From: Qingshengfaniella alkalisoli
GTDB lineage: Bacteria > Pseudomonadota > Alphaproteobacteria > Rhodobacterales > Rhodobacteraceae
Assembly: GCF_007855645.1 (NCBI RefSeq)
Contig: NZ_CP042261.1
Coordinates: 1,438,501 to 1,502,500 of the forward strand
DNA length: 64,000 nucleotides
Direction: 5' to 3'
Part shown: positions 21,562 through 29,902 of the stretch, piece after piece
Layout of the letters: each line of letters begins with the position of its first letter
How positions within the stretch are numbered: position 1 is the first letter of the stretch
Notes under the pieces: model-generated
The model's database searches: none
Told to the model about the DNA's origin: nothing
What the model saw: only the letters and a program-made list of their open reading frames with translations
Position numbers and translations under genes: made by a program

Positions 21562-22548
21562 CTATTCCTCCAGGCTCAGGCGTGGAAGACCAAGCCCCTT
21601 GCGGCCCGCGTCACTCGGTGCCGCGTCCGTTCGCACAGCAATACGCAGCGAGGCCGAACGCGCACGCGGGTTCTGGTTCACTTCCTCATCATCGGGACGA
21701 ATGGCCTTGTTGCTCAGCAGATCGAATTGTGGCGGCACCGCTTCCTGCGCTGGGGCATGTCGACTGCCGCCCCCCATTTTTCCCGCCCGGGATTGCAAGA
21801 ACCGCTTCACGATGCGGTCCTCGCTGGAATGAAAGGTCACCACCGCCAGCTTACCGCCTGGCTTCAACGCGCGTTCGGCTGCTTCCAGCCCGGCAATCAA
21901 CTGGCGATACTCGTCGTTGACAGCGATGCGCAGCGCCTGAAAGCTGCGTGTCGCGGGATGACTGCCCCCCGGCTTCGCACGCGGCAGACAGTCCTCGATG
22001 ATTGATACCAGTCGTCCCGTCGTCGTGATGGGGTCGTCCTTACGGCTTTCCACTATACCCTTGGCAATGCGCCGCGAGGCCCGTTCTTCGCCATACTGGA
22101 ACAGGATGTCGGCCAAGGCGGCCTCGTCCAGCTCATTGACCAGATCAGCTGCACTCGGCCCGTTCTGGCTCATCCGCATGTCGAGCGGACCGTCACGCAC
22201 AAAGGAAAACCCCCGTTCCGCAATATCAAGCTGCATCGACGAGACACCCAGATCCAGGACGACGCCGTCCAACGGGTCAGGTGCGTATCGGTCAAGTTCC
22301 GAAAACGTCCCCTGCACCAGTTCCAACCGACCCTTCCAACGATCCAGCAGCGGCGCGGCCATATCGATAGCCAGCGGATCGCGATCTACACCGATGACCT
22401 TCGCCGCGCCCGCATCGAGCAATCCGACACTATAGCCGCCCGCGCCAAAGGTGCCGTCAAGCCAGACGCCCTCAATCGGCGACAACCGCTCAATGATCGG
22501 GCGAAGAAGAACCGGGATATGGGGTTTCTTGGCAGGACTGGCACACAT
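21562..22548 (-). CDS. rsmH: 16S rRNA m4C1402 methyltransferase
   Basis: AdoMet-dependent N4-methyltransferase acting on 16S rRNA (MraW). The 328 residues show [13 protein letters not shown] at the N-terminus, the AdoMet loop [35 protein letters not shown] and [13 protein letters not shown]. It lies three bases after mraZ, as in most dcw clusters. Confidence 0.96.
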   Translation of the reverse strand: MCASPAKKPHIPVLLRPIIERLSPIEGVWLDGTFGAGGYSVGLLDAGAAKVIGVDRDPLAIDMAAPLLDRWKGRLELVQGTFSELDRYAPDPLDGVVLDLGVSSMQLDIAERGFSFVRDGPLDMRMSQNGPSAADLVNELDEAALADILFQYGEERASRRIAKGIVESRKDDPITTTGRLVSIIEDCLPRAKPGGSHPATRSFQALRIAVNDEYRQLIAGLEAAERALKPGGKLAVVTFHSSEDRIVKRFLQSRAGKMGGGSRHAPAQEAVPPQFDLLSNKAIRPDDEEVNQNPRARSASLRIAVRTDAAPSDAGRKGLGLPRLSLEE

Positions 22549-22551
22549 GGC

Positions 22552-23055
22552 TCAGCCCTCCTGATCCAGAAGCATCAGCGGATCTGCCCCTTCCGGCAGC
22601 CCTTCGAACAACTCATCGACATTGATGGATTGGCTAGCCTCGAACGTCTCCGGCTTCCATATCTGGAATGTATCGCCGCTGGCGATAAAGAAAGCCTCGC
22701 AGTCGTTTTCCAACCCGATTTTATCGCGTGCTTTCTTGGGCAACACCAGTCGTCCGGTCCCGTCAACGCTGGCGTCGATGGACTGCCCGTTAAAGATGCG
22801 CTCCATGTACACGCGCGCAGGAGAACCGCGCTTCATCTGGGCGATCTTGCTATCGACCTCGCTGATCGCGTCCATCGTATAACATTCGAGGAAGTTGCGG
22901 CGTTCGTCGGCATACACAATCACCAGGTTCGCGGGCTTGCCTTCCACCCAGTCAGGGTCACCGGCTTCAAGCACACGGCGAAAGGTTGCGGGGATCGAAA
23001 CCCGCCCCTTGCTGTCCACCTTCTGGGTGCTCTCGCCTCTGAACCGTCTCCCCAC
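22552..23055 (-). CDS. mraZ: Transcriptional regulator / division protein MraZ
   Basis: Two tandem SpoVT-AbrB-like (MraZ) domains; in enterobacteria MraZ is a DNA-binding regulator of its own dcw operon. The start is GTG 23055 (MGRRFRGESTQKVDSKGRVSIP), with GAGG upstream; the open frame continues 34 codons further but runs through the leader hairpin and is not protein-like. The two DxKGR/DGTGR motifs (VDSKGRVSIPATFR and VDGTGRLVLPKKAR) are clear. The length of 167 residues is slightly long, with an acidic C-terminal tail. It is the first gene of the division operon. Confidence 0.93.
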   Translation of the reverse strand: MGRRFRGESTQKVDSKGRVSIPATFRRVLEAGDPDWVEGKPANLVIVYADERRNFLECYTMDAISEVDSKIAQMKRGSPARVYMERIFNGQSIDASVDGTGRLVLPKKARDKIGLENDCEAFFIASGDTFQIWKPETFEASQSINVDELFEGLPEGADPLMLLDQEG

Positions 23056-23087
23056 CCGCCTGTCCTCACTTGCCACCTTGACATGGA

Positions 23088-23127
23088 AACGGCGGATTGC
23101 GCCGCTACCACCGCCCAATCCGCCGTT
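23088..23127 (-). promoter_or_regulatory. Perfect 12-bp inverted repeat in the mraZ leader
   Basis: AACGGCGGATTG at 23088-23099 pairs perfectly with CAATCCGCCGTT at 23116-23127 around a 16-base spacer, 33-72 bases upstream of the mraZ GTG. As RNA it would form a strong GC-rich hairpin without a T-run; as DNA it could be a dimer operator. The position suggests a role in dcw expression. Which of the two applies cannot be told from sequence. Confidence 0.55.
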
Positions 23128-23287
23128 AATATTGTCGCCTCTGAGGCGCTTGCCCACCTGCGCGCGAGTTGGGGGAATGATGCGCGCGGCGGATCTTATT
23201 TAGAGATGAAAGCGATTTGCCTGTATGAACCTGCCGTTTTTATATTTTGGCGCCTTGGGGAACGCCTAATCGTTTTCACCGTGATTA

Positions 23288-23341
23288 AGGGATGCCATGG
23301 GAATTCATGGAAATCAAGGGAATTTATGGCTCTTAATGGGA
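23288..23341. promoter_or_regulatory. Array of 10-bp-spaced TGGGA boxes (candidate MraZ operator)
   Basis: On the plus strand, boxes AGGGA 23288, TGGGA 23298, TGGAA 23308, AGGGA 23317, TGGCT 23327 and TGGGA 23337 recur every 10 bp (one step of 9). MraZ of E. coli is known to bind TGGGN repeats separated by five bases, i.e. the same 10-bp period. A 16-bp inverted copy of two boxes (ATGGGAATTCATGGAA, 23297-23312) recurs at 23423-23438 on the other strand. The array is antisense to mraZ, which differs from the enterobacterial layout. Confidence 0.55.
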
Positions 23342-23422
23342 AAAAGTGACCCTTCGGCAAGACCACACGGCCCTTCATCATACATATAGACAGCAAACGT
23401 CCACGGAACACCGAATGTAGTA

Positions 23423-23438
23423 TTCCATGAATTCCCAT
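23423..23438 (-). promoter_or_regulatory. Inverted copy of two TGGGA boxes
   Basis: A perfect 16-bp reverse complement of 23297-23312, holding TGGGA and TGGAA in mraZ-sense orientation about 370 bases upstream of mraZ. Together with the array at 23288-23341 it brackets an 80-base segment. Support is by repetition only. Confidence 0.4.
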
Positions 23439-23622
23439 AATTTTGAGCCTGGGCCGCGAACCTACAGTGAGCTGCGGCCGTAACCCTGGTTTCATACCCA
23501 CGCGCAGGGAAATCATCCGACTGCGATTAATTTGCGAGCAAAACTAACCCATGCAAATGCCGCATAGCAGCATTGACGAATTGTCGCATTGTGCATCTGC
23601 AGCAAAATGCTATCTATCAGTC

Positions 23623-23761
23623 ATCCCAAGCGCGGTACCAGCCGACACGGATCAGGCGAAAGCCGAAACGAGATTTGCAGTTCAGAAGACCCCTCCTCCT
23701 CCCTGGGTTTTCTGTTGATCGGCGGCGACACCCTCCTCCTCCCTGGTGTCGCCGCTTTTTT
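23623..23761 (+). ncRNA. CcsR/'cuckoo'-like small RNA with two anti-Shine-Dalgarno hairpin loops
   Basis: Two hairpins carry the identical 12-base loop CTCCTCCTCCCT. Hairpin 1 (23683-23714) has stem CAGAAGACCC/GGGTTTTCTG; hairpin 2 (23722-23755) has stem GCGGCGACACC/GGTGTCGCCGC and is followed by TTTTTT, so it is also the terminator. Stems differ while loops are identical, which indicates selection on the loops. The exposed CCUCCUCC matches the anti-Shine-Dalgarno sequence, as in the CcsR RNAs of Rhodobacter and the wider alphaproteobacterial 'cuckoo' RNAs. A possible promoter is TTGTGC (23589) and an extended -10, TGC-TATCTA (23608-23616), giving a start near 23623. The 5' end is uncertain. 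No plus-strand protein gene precedes it. Confidence 0.75.
23722..23761 (+). terminator. Intrinsic terminator of the small RNA
   Basis: Eleven perfect GC-rich pairs (23722-23732 with 23745-23755), a 12-base loop and a run of six T. It points along the plus strand, where no protein gene ends, so it marks the end of the small RNA. Confidence 0.85.
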
Positions 23762-23774
23762 CTTTCCCTGACAC

Positions 23775-23804
23775 AAAAAAGACCGGCGGCGCGCGCACCT
23801 CCGG
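23775..23804 (-). terminator. Intrinsic terminator after the UvrD-like helicase
   Basis: On the minus strand a CCGG...CCGG stem with inner GGTG/CGCC pairing, then a TC and six T. It begins 26 bases after the helicase stop codon. Confidence 0.65.
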
Positions 23805-23829
23805 CCAATTCCGTTCCGATCAGTCCAAC

Positions 23830-26190
23830 CTAAAAGGGGATGTCGTCAGCCTGTTCGGCCAAAGTCACGAACCTTGCTACGACATGCTTGGCCCCCGCCT
23901 TTTCGAAAGCGATGTTAAGTTTGTCGCCCTCAATACCCACGACCGAGCCATAGCCGAATTTCTGATGGAAGACGCGTTCCCCCACCGTGAAGGTCGAGTC
24001 CGCGGTCATGTCGATTACCCGCGATGTGCGTTGCGTCACGCGTTGCGCTTGCGCCGACCGTGTCTGAAGCCGCCGCCACCCCGGAGAATTGTAGACGTCG
24101 CGAGACGCGGCGTCTTCTTCCAGCGTCGACACGTTCGACATTCCTGCAGCACCATATCCGCCGCCATACAGGCCCGGCGGAGTCAACACATCGACATGTT
24201 CCTCCGGCAACTCGTCGATAAAGCGTGAGGGCAATGACGACTGCCATTGGCCGAACACGCGCCGGTTCGCCGCAAAGGAAATCGTGCAGACTTCTTCTGC
24301 CCGCGTGATGCCGACATAGGCAAGCCGGCGTTCTTCTTCCAATCCCTTCAGGCCGCTTTCATCCATGGACCGTTGCGACGGGAACAGACCGTCTTCCCAG
24401 CCGGGCAGAAAGACCACGGGAAATTCGAGCCCCTTGGCAGCGTGTAGCGTCATCACCGACACTTTCGGCTCGTCGCTGTCCTGTTCGTTATCCATGATCA
24501 GCGCGACATGTTCGAGGAAGCCTTGCAGGTTCTCGAATTGCTCCAGCGCCTTCACCAGTTCTTTCAGGTTCTCCAATCTCCCGGGCGCATCGGGTGATTT
24601 GTCGTTCTGCCACATGGTGGTGTAGCCGCTTTCGTCCAGCATCAGTTCGGCCAGTTCGATATGGCTCTGCGCGGGATCGAGTGCCATTGCATGCCACTGG
24701 TCCATCTGCCGCACGAATTTCGCAAGTTCCGTCTTGCCCTTGCCCGAAATATCGTCCGCCGCGATCAGAAGCCGCGCCCCTTCCAGCAGCGGCACGCCAT
24801 TCGCCCGCGCCGCCCGCTGGATCTTCTGCTGCGCCTTGTCGCCCAAGCCCCGCTTGGGCGTATTCACGATCCGCTCGAAGGCCAGATCATCAGTCGGGCT
24901 GGTCGCCAGCCGGAAATAGGCCATGGCATCGCGGATCTCCATCCGCTCGTAAAAGCGCGGGCCGCCTATCACACGGTAAGGCAGGCCGATGGTCAGGAAA
25001 CGGTCTTCGAAGGCCCGCATCTGGTGGCTGGCCCTGACGAGGATCGCCATGTCATCTGCGCTATAGGTGCGACCGCCACGGGTACCACGCTGCATCGCCT
25101 CGATTTCTTCGCCGACCCAGCGCGCTTCTTCTTCGCCATCCCAGTGGCCGATGAGACGCAGTTTCTCGCCCTCATCCCGATCGGTCCAAAGTGTCTTTCC
25201 CAAACGTCCTTCATTGCCCCGGATCACACCGGACGCGGCCCCAAGAATATGCGCGGTCGACCGGTAATTCTGCTCCAATCGGACAACATGCGCACCGGGG
25301 AAATCGCGTTCAAAGCGTAGGATGTTGCCGACCTCGGCCCCGCGCCAGCCATAGATCGACTGATCATCATCACCGACGCAGCAGATATTCTTGTGCCCAG
25401 CCGCCAGTAGCCGCAGCCATAGATACTGCGCGACGTTCGTGTCTTGGTATTCGTCTACCAGAATGTAGCGGAACCAGCGTTGATATTGCCGCAACACGTC
25501 TTCATGCTTCTGGAACACAGTGACCATGTGCAGCAACAGATCACCGAAATCGACGGCATTGAGATCCTTCAGCCGACGCTGATACGCTGCATACAGATCC
25601 ACGCCCATACTGTTGAACGCGCTGCTTTCCGCTACGGGCACATTTTCCGGTGTCCATGCGCGGTTCTTCCAATTGTCGATCAACCCCGCGAGTTGACGGG
25701 CGGGCCAACGCTTTTCGTCAATATTCGCAGCATTAATGACCTGCTTGAGCAACCTGATCTGGTCATCGGTATCGAGGATCGTGAAGTTCGACTTCAGCCC
25801 TACAAGTTCCGCGTGACGTCGCAACAGTTTCACGTTGATCGCATGGAACGTGCCGAGCCATGGCATCCCTTCCACCGATTGGCCGAGCAACCTGGCTACA
25901 CGTTCCTTCATTTCCCGGGCAGCCTTGTTGGTGAAGGTGACCGCCAGGATCTCGTTCGGGCGCGCCAGCCCGGTATTGAGCAGATGTGCGATCCTCGCTG
26001 TCAGCGCCCGCGTCTTGCCCGTCCCGGCACCGGCGAGCATCAGCACGGGTCCGTCCGTCATCTCCACGGCTTCGCGCTGCGCGGGGTTCAGCCCGTCCAG
26101 ATAGGGTTGCGGTCGCGCCGCCATCGCGCGTTGCGACAGCGAGTATCCAAGCGGGGCTTCGTTGAAGGCGGGATCATCTTGGCTGCTCAT
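23830..26190 (-). CDS. uvrD: UvrD/PcrA-type superfamily 1 DNA helicase
   Basis: ATP-dependent 3'-5' helicase for nucleotide-excision and mismatch repair. About 786 residues with the SF1A set: Q-motif GLNPAQREAVE, Walker A LAGAGTGKTRALTARI, motif II LVDEYQDTN, GDDDQSIYGWRGA, EQNYRS, VSVMTLHAAKGLEFPVVF and EERRLAYVGITRAEE. The C-terminus (FTVGERVFHQKFGYGSVV) is the Tudor-like RNA-polymerase-binding domain seen in PcrA/UvrD. The start is ATG 26190; a GTG two codons upstream is also in frame. Whether to call it uvrD or pcrA cannot be settled from sequence alone. Confidence 0.93.
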   Translation of the reverse strand: MSSQDDPAFNEAPLGYSLSQRAMAARPQPYLDGLNPAQREAVEMTDGPVLMLAGAGTGKTRALTARIAHLLNTGLARPNEILAVTFTNKAAREMKERVARLLGQSVEGMPWLGTFHAINVKLLRRHAELVGLKSNFTILDTDDQIRLLKQVINAANIDEKRWPARQLAGLIDNWKNRAWTPENVPVAESSAFNSMGVDLYAAYQRRLKDLNAVDFGDLLLHMVTVFQKHEDVLRQYQRWFRYILVDEYQDTNVAQYLWLRLLAAGHKNICCVGDDDQSIYGWRGAEVGNILRFERDFPGAHVVRLEQNYRSTAHILGAASGVIRGNEGRLGKTLWTDRDEGEKLRLIGHWDGEEEARWVGEEIEAMQRGTRGGRTYSADDMAILVRASHQMRAFEDRFLTIGLPYRVIGGPRFYERMEIRDAMAYFRLATSPTDDLAFERIVNTPKRGLGDKAQQKIQRAARANGVPLLEGARLLIAADDISGKGKTELAKFVRQMDQWHAMALDPAQSHIELAELMLDESGYTTMWQNDKSPDAPGRLENLKELVKALEQFENLQGFLEHVALIMDNEQDSDEPKVSVMTLHAAKGLEFPVVFLPGWEDGLFPSQRSMDESGLKGLEEERRLAYVGITRAEEVCTISFAANRRVFGQWQSSLPSRFIDELPEEHVDVLTPPGLYGGGYGAAGMSNVSTLEEDAASRDVYNSPGWRRLQTRSAQAQRVTQRTSRVIDMTADSTFTVGERVFHQKFGYGSVVGIEGDKLNIAFEKAGAKHVVARFVTLAEQADDIPF

Positions 26191-26322
26191 GCCCACAATC
26201 TAGCCGCTCTCGCGGGAAAGGAAAAGTGTTGTTCATATAATGTTCTGAATCAAGTTTGTGTCTGTTCCTTAGACTGAGGAACCATTGATTTCAGGGTCGC
26301 TACGTGATTCACGCCTCTGAAA

Positions 26323-26598
26323 ATGGCGCGGTGGCATGTCTGGTCTATTTTGATTTGGCGACGCAGAGATGGGCGACTTAAACCTGACACTCCCGAGTTT
26401 CATCGCACACCACGGGTTGATGATCGGCACGTTCCAAGCATGATGATCTTTATCAATCGCGATGACTTGTACCGACGCGACGCTCCCAAAGAATACGGCC
26501 CGCACAATACACTGTACAAACGTTGGAGCGATAGAGATCATGTTGGCCGTCTCATTGACCACCCATTTTGCGGTCCGTTCACGAGTACCGCGACCTGA
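26323..26598 (+). pseudogene. IS5-family transposase remnant (N-terminal part)
   Basis: An open stretch of 91 codons. RRDGRLKPDTPEFHR...RVDDRHV and RRDAPKEYGPHNTLYKRW correspond to the N-terminal domain of IS5-group transposases, where residues like RDAPxEYGPxKTLYNRW are typical. Expected residues are missing or altered between the motifs, and no DDE catalytic domain follows, so it is a decayed fragment. No inverted repeats were recognised. Confidence 0.6.
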
Positions 26599-26858
26599 AT
26601 ATGATGAGATGAGTAAAAACGTTGAGCCCCATTTCGTGGGCTTGCCCGTGAAATGTCGATCCAGAAAGAAAGAAGAACCCGCGAAGGCCCTTGTGTCGAA
26701 CGTCACCGATTTTGTCCTTCTGACCTCAGATAAGCCATTGAAAACTCTTCGACAGAGTTTGGGAGTAAAGCAAAAATGTCCTTTATCGTAACGGAATTTG
26801 TTCCGTGCGGACTCTGACGGACCTCAAATAGCCAGAGGCGGGACAGCGGTATCGACTA
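26599..26858. other. Intergenic stretch without recognisable gene
   Basis: Lies between two transposase remnants. Open frames here (plus strand to 26791, minus strand 26269-26706) match nothing I recognise and read as shadows of the IS5-like remnant. Probably further IS debris. Confidence 0.4.
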
Positions 26859-27210
26859 CGACAGGCGGCGCCTTGTCCCAGTTGCCAGCACCATGTTGAT
26901 GGCCGAAAAGCCAGAGCTCGGCCAAATCTTGGGGGACAAGGCCGCTGCGCTCACTGACCTCGCGCCCATTGCACATGACGGTGGAACGATGCACTGCAAG
27001 CGCGTCATTGCAGGCGGACGGCGCTTGTTGAGGCATGCGATGTTCCAGGCCGCTCTCGCCGCCATCACAACCCGGTCCTGAAAGCCTTCACTACGCGTCT
27101 GCCTGCCGCCGGAAAACCACACAAGGTTGTCATCACGGCTGTCGCCCGCAAGCTCGTCACTATCGTGAATGCCCAGTGCAAAGCTTGCCAGAAATGGACC
27201 GCTCGACCAG
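26859..27210 (+). pseudogene. IS110-family transposase remnant (C-terminal part)
   Basis: The frame from about 26859 gives MLMAEKPELG...DKAAALTDLAPIAHDGGT...CKRVIAGGRRLLRHAMFQAAL, which follows the IS110/IS116/IS902 C-terminal domain (GLAP...GGR...LRxALYxxAL). A frameshift near 27055 moves the similarity to the next frame, NPVLKAFTTRLPAAGKPHKVVITAVARKLVTIVNA. The N-terminal RuvC-like half is absent. This is clearly a dead copy. Confidence 0.65.
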
Positions 27211-27476
27211 CCAGACAAACACAGTGGCCAGGCTTTGCCCAAGAAAGAAGTGCACGCTCCTATGAGCTTTTGGCAGTCGCTGGTTCGTCAGCTTTGATTA
27301 AACAGGTGTAAACCCTGCTCGCATAAACAACCTTCCCGACCAAGATCAACACCAGCCCTCGAAACGACGGGGTATCGTCGTTCTGGAACTTCTGCAGGCG
27401 AGAATGTGGGCAGCAGGCGGCCCGATTTTCCGCTTGTCAAAATAAACAAGGCGCGATAGTTCGAGCCCGACACGGT

Positions 27477-27553
27477 CGGAGTGTAGCTCAGCCTGGTAGA
27501 GCACTGTCTTCGGGAGGCAGGGGTCGGAGGTTCGAATCCTCTCACTCCGACCA
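27477..27553 (+). tRNA. tRNA-Pro (anticodon CGG)
   Basis: A 77-base cloverleaf: acceptor CGGAGTG/CACTCCG, D-arm AGCTCAGCCTGGTAGAGCA, anticodon stem CTGTC/GGCAG with loop TTCGGGA giving CGG at positions 34-36, T-arm GGAGG-TTCGAAT-CCTCT, discriminator A and encoded CCA. It reads CCG codons. Confidence 0.96.
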
Positions 27554-27573
27554 AATCAAACCTATCGATAGTC

Positions 27574-27589
27574 AGGGCATTTGCCCTTT
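27574..27589 (+). terminator. Possible terminator after tRNA-Pro
   Basis: AGGGC-ATTT-GCCCT hairpin with three following T, 20 bases after the tRNA. The short stem and T-run make it only a weak candidate. Confidence 0.35.
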
Positions 27590-27691
27590 CACGTCACGAT
27601 GTGCCCTTTGGGTGCCGTTTCGCCTTGGCTCGGTTTGCCCGCCGCTAGAGGGCAAACACCTTATCTGCACCCACAGCGCGGGTGCGCCGCT

Positions 27692-28949
27692 TCAAAAAAA
27701 GCGAAAGTCGTTGACGTTAGTAAGTGTTGGGCCCGTTCGGATGAGATCTCCAATCGCGTCGAACAGGCTGTAGCTGTCGTGTTCCGCTAAATGATGGCCG
27801 GGAACGCATGCCGCCTGGCTTGCGCGCTCCAGCGTCGTCGGGTTGATCAGTGCGCCTGCAGCATCCTCGGTCCCGTCAATTCCTCTGTGTCCACCGACAC
27901 GGCATGAACTTTAGGCAGGCCCCGCAAGCCGATGGCCAGAGACAGAAGAAATTCCGTGTTACGCCCACCCCGACCGAGTTTGCGATCTCCGATTGTAACG
28001 GTTGTCTCACCACCTGATAGCAACACCGCTGGGCGCTGCACTGGGGTGCCGTGGTCAGCAACGGCACGCGCGATGCCTGCCATGACGGTCCCCATTTCAC
28101 GTGCCTCGCCCTCAAGCGTGTCCCCGAGAATGACAGGCGTTATCCCGTACCGCTTCGCCACCTGCGCTGCAGCATCCAACGACATCTGCGGCGTGTCCAG
28201 AAGTCGGTAGTCGACAGACGGAGCAGGGTCGTCCCATTTCTGCCGCTGGGCGAGCGCAGACAGTACCGGGTCGGGCAGGCCCGGCCCAAGCCGTTCAATG
28301 GCGCGCGCGAGATCGATATCGTCATCAGGCAAGGCACTGTCGACCCGGAAGCGATGGCCATCGAATCGTCTCCGGGAACATCGGAAGTCGCGAGCGTTAC
28401 TAACCTCGCGGGCGCTGCGACACGGGCAAGGCCGCCCCCCTTCACAAGGGAAAGCCACCTGCGCAGATGGTCCATCTCGGCGACCGGAAGACCCGAAGCG
28501 AGCAACCTTCGCGTCACGTCGATTTTGTCGTCGAACGTAAGCGTCGGTACCGGCGCGGTCAGCAGCGCAGAGCCACCACCGGAGATCAGCGCCAGAACAA
28601 GATCGCCCTCGTCCGCCGTTCCCACGGTTTTCAGGATATCGGCCGTAGCCTCCTGACCGGCCTTGTCGGGGACAGGATGCGCCGCCTCGCGCACCTGGAT
28701 GCGTTCGGTCGGCACCGAATGGCCGTAGCGGGTAACAACGATGTCCGACAGAGCGACATCGGGCCAGGCGTGCTCAACGGCCCTTGCCATCGTCGCCGCG
28801 GATTTCCCTGCTCCGACCACGATACAACGTCCTTCGGGCTTGTCCGGCAGGTGGCGTGCAAGCTCAGCCTAGGGATCGGCAGCCGATACAGCGGCATCGA
28901 CCAGCTGCCGCAACAACTCGCGCACGCTCGTTTCGGCTGTCTTGGTCAT
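27692..28949 (-). pseudogene. ttuD: Glycerate 2-kinase / hydroxypyruvate reductase (TtuD/MOFRL family), inactivated
   Basis: Full-length homology of about 419 codons but three lesions. From ATG 28949 the frame reads MTKTAETSVRELLRQ...SAADP and hits an in-frame TAG at about codon 27. It resumes as AELARHLPDKPEGRCIVVGAGKSAATM and runs through SGGGSALLTAPV and ATSDVPGDD. A one-base shift near 28340 moves to DDDIDLARAIERLG...LLSGGETTVTIG...GRGGRNTEFLLSLA. A second shift near 27887 is needed to reach GTEDAAGALINP...LAEHDSYSLFDAIGDLI, with a stop at 27692. Such kinases phosphorylate glycerate made from tartronate semialdehyde, which fits the following reductase gene. Confidence 0.85.
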
Positions 28950-28970
28950 CGCGATTGCCCTGCTCGGTTC

Positions 28971-29852
28971 TCAGCTTCCGATCTCGTGTCCGGCAAGAGC
29001 CTCGATCGCCCTAACCAGAGCCGAGTGATCCAATTCGCCGTGGCCCAAACCCGCGCAACCGCTGAACAGCTCCTGCGCCTGGGCCGTTGCGGGCAGCGCC
29101 ATCTTGAGGCTGCGCGCCGACACCAGCGCGTTGTTAAGGTCCTTCTGGTGCAGCGAGATGCGGAACCCCGGCTCGAATGTCCGGTCGATCATCCGTTTGC
29201 CGTGCAGTTCCAGTATCCGCGAAGAGGCAAGACCGCCCATGATGGCGTCGCGCACCTTTGCCGGGTCGGCCCCTGCCTTGGATGCGAAAACAAGCCCTTC
29301 GGAGACCGCGCCGATGGTCAGGGCAACCATGATCTGGTTGGCGATCTTTGCCGTTTGTCCAGCGCCGACATCCCCGACAAGGGTGATGTTCTTGCCCATG
29401 ACCTCGAAGATCGGCAGCACTCTGTCGAAATCCGCCTGCGCCCCGCCGACCATGATGGACAGCGACGCTGCCTTGGCGCCCGCTTCCCCGCCCGAAACCG
29501 GCGCATCTATATAGGCGCAGCCCATCTCTACGATGCGGCTTGCAAACTCGCGCGTGGCGACGGGCGAGATAGAGCTCATGTCGACAACGGTCTTGCCCGC
29601 ACTCAGTCCGGCGGCGACGCCATCCTTGCCGAACAGAACGGCTTCGACGTCCGGCGTATCCGGGACCATCAGGATGATGACATCCGCGCTTTGCGCGACG
29701 GCCTTGGCCGAATCTGCCGCGCGCCCGCCCGCCTCGACGAGATGCCGCGACTTGTCCTTGACGCGGTACAGACCGACCTCGTGGCCGGCAGCGATCAGAT
29801 GGCCCGCCATGGGTTGGCCCATGACGCCCAGACCGATGAAACCGATTTTCAT
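28971..29852 (-). CDS. garR: 2-hydroxy-3-oxopropionate (tartronate semialdehyde) reductase
   Basis: NAD(P)H-dependent reductase of the beta-hydroxyacid dehydrogenase family, 293 residues from ATG 29852 (MKIGFIGLGVMGQPMAGHL). The longer open frame upstream lies in the neighbouring dehydrogenase gene and is not similar. The Rossmann motif GLGVMG, the substrate-binding DAPVSGGEAGA and the catalytic lysine in GQTAKIANQ are present. With the kinase pseudogene behind it and sugar-acid genes in front, it probably reduces tartronate semialdehyde to glycerate. Closely related 3-hydroxyisobutyrate dehydrogenase activity cannot be excluded. Confidence 0.85.
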   Translation of the reverse strand: MKIGFIGLGVMGQPMAGHLIAAGHEVGLYRVKDKSRHLVEAGGRAADSAKAVAQSADVIILMVPDTPDVEAVLFGKDGVAAGLSAGKTVVDMSSISPVATREFASRIVEMGCAYIDAPVSGGEAGAKAASLSIMVGGAQADFDRVLPIFEVMGKNITLVGDVGAGQTAKIANQIMVALTIGAVSEGLVFASKAGADPAKVRDAIMGGLASSRILELHGKRMIDRTFEPGFRISLHQKDLNNALVSARSLKMALPATAQAQELFSGCAGLGHGELDHSALVRAIEALAGHEIGS

Positions 29853-29902
29853 GGTGGTATCCCTCTTGCTTGAACTCGCGCGATCTAAAGGTTCTGGCCC
29901 GG

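Noticed and set aside
26269..26706. Minus-strand frame of 145 codons
   Set aside because: Antisense to the IS5-like remnant; no recognisable domains and no ribosome site.
27288..27554. Minus-strand open frame of 88 codons (VGVRGFEPPTPASRRQ...)
   Set aside because: It is the antisense of tRNA-Pro, a classic false gene.
27633..27657. Perfect 8-bp hairpin GTTTGCCC/GGGCAAAC
   Set aside because: No T-run on either strand and only one copy; too little to call a terminator or operator, though it follows the glycerate kinase remnant.
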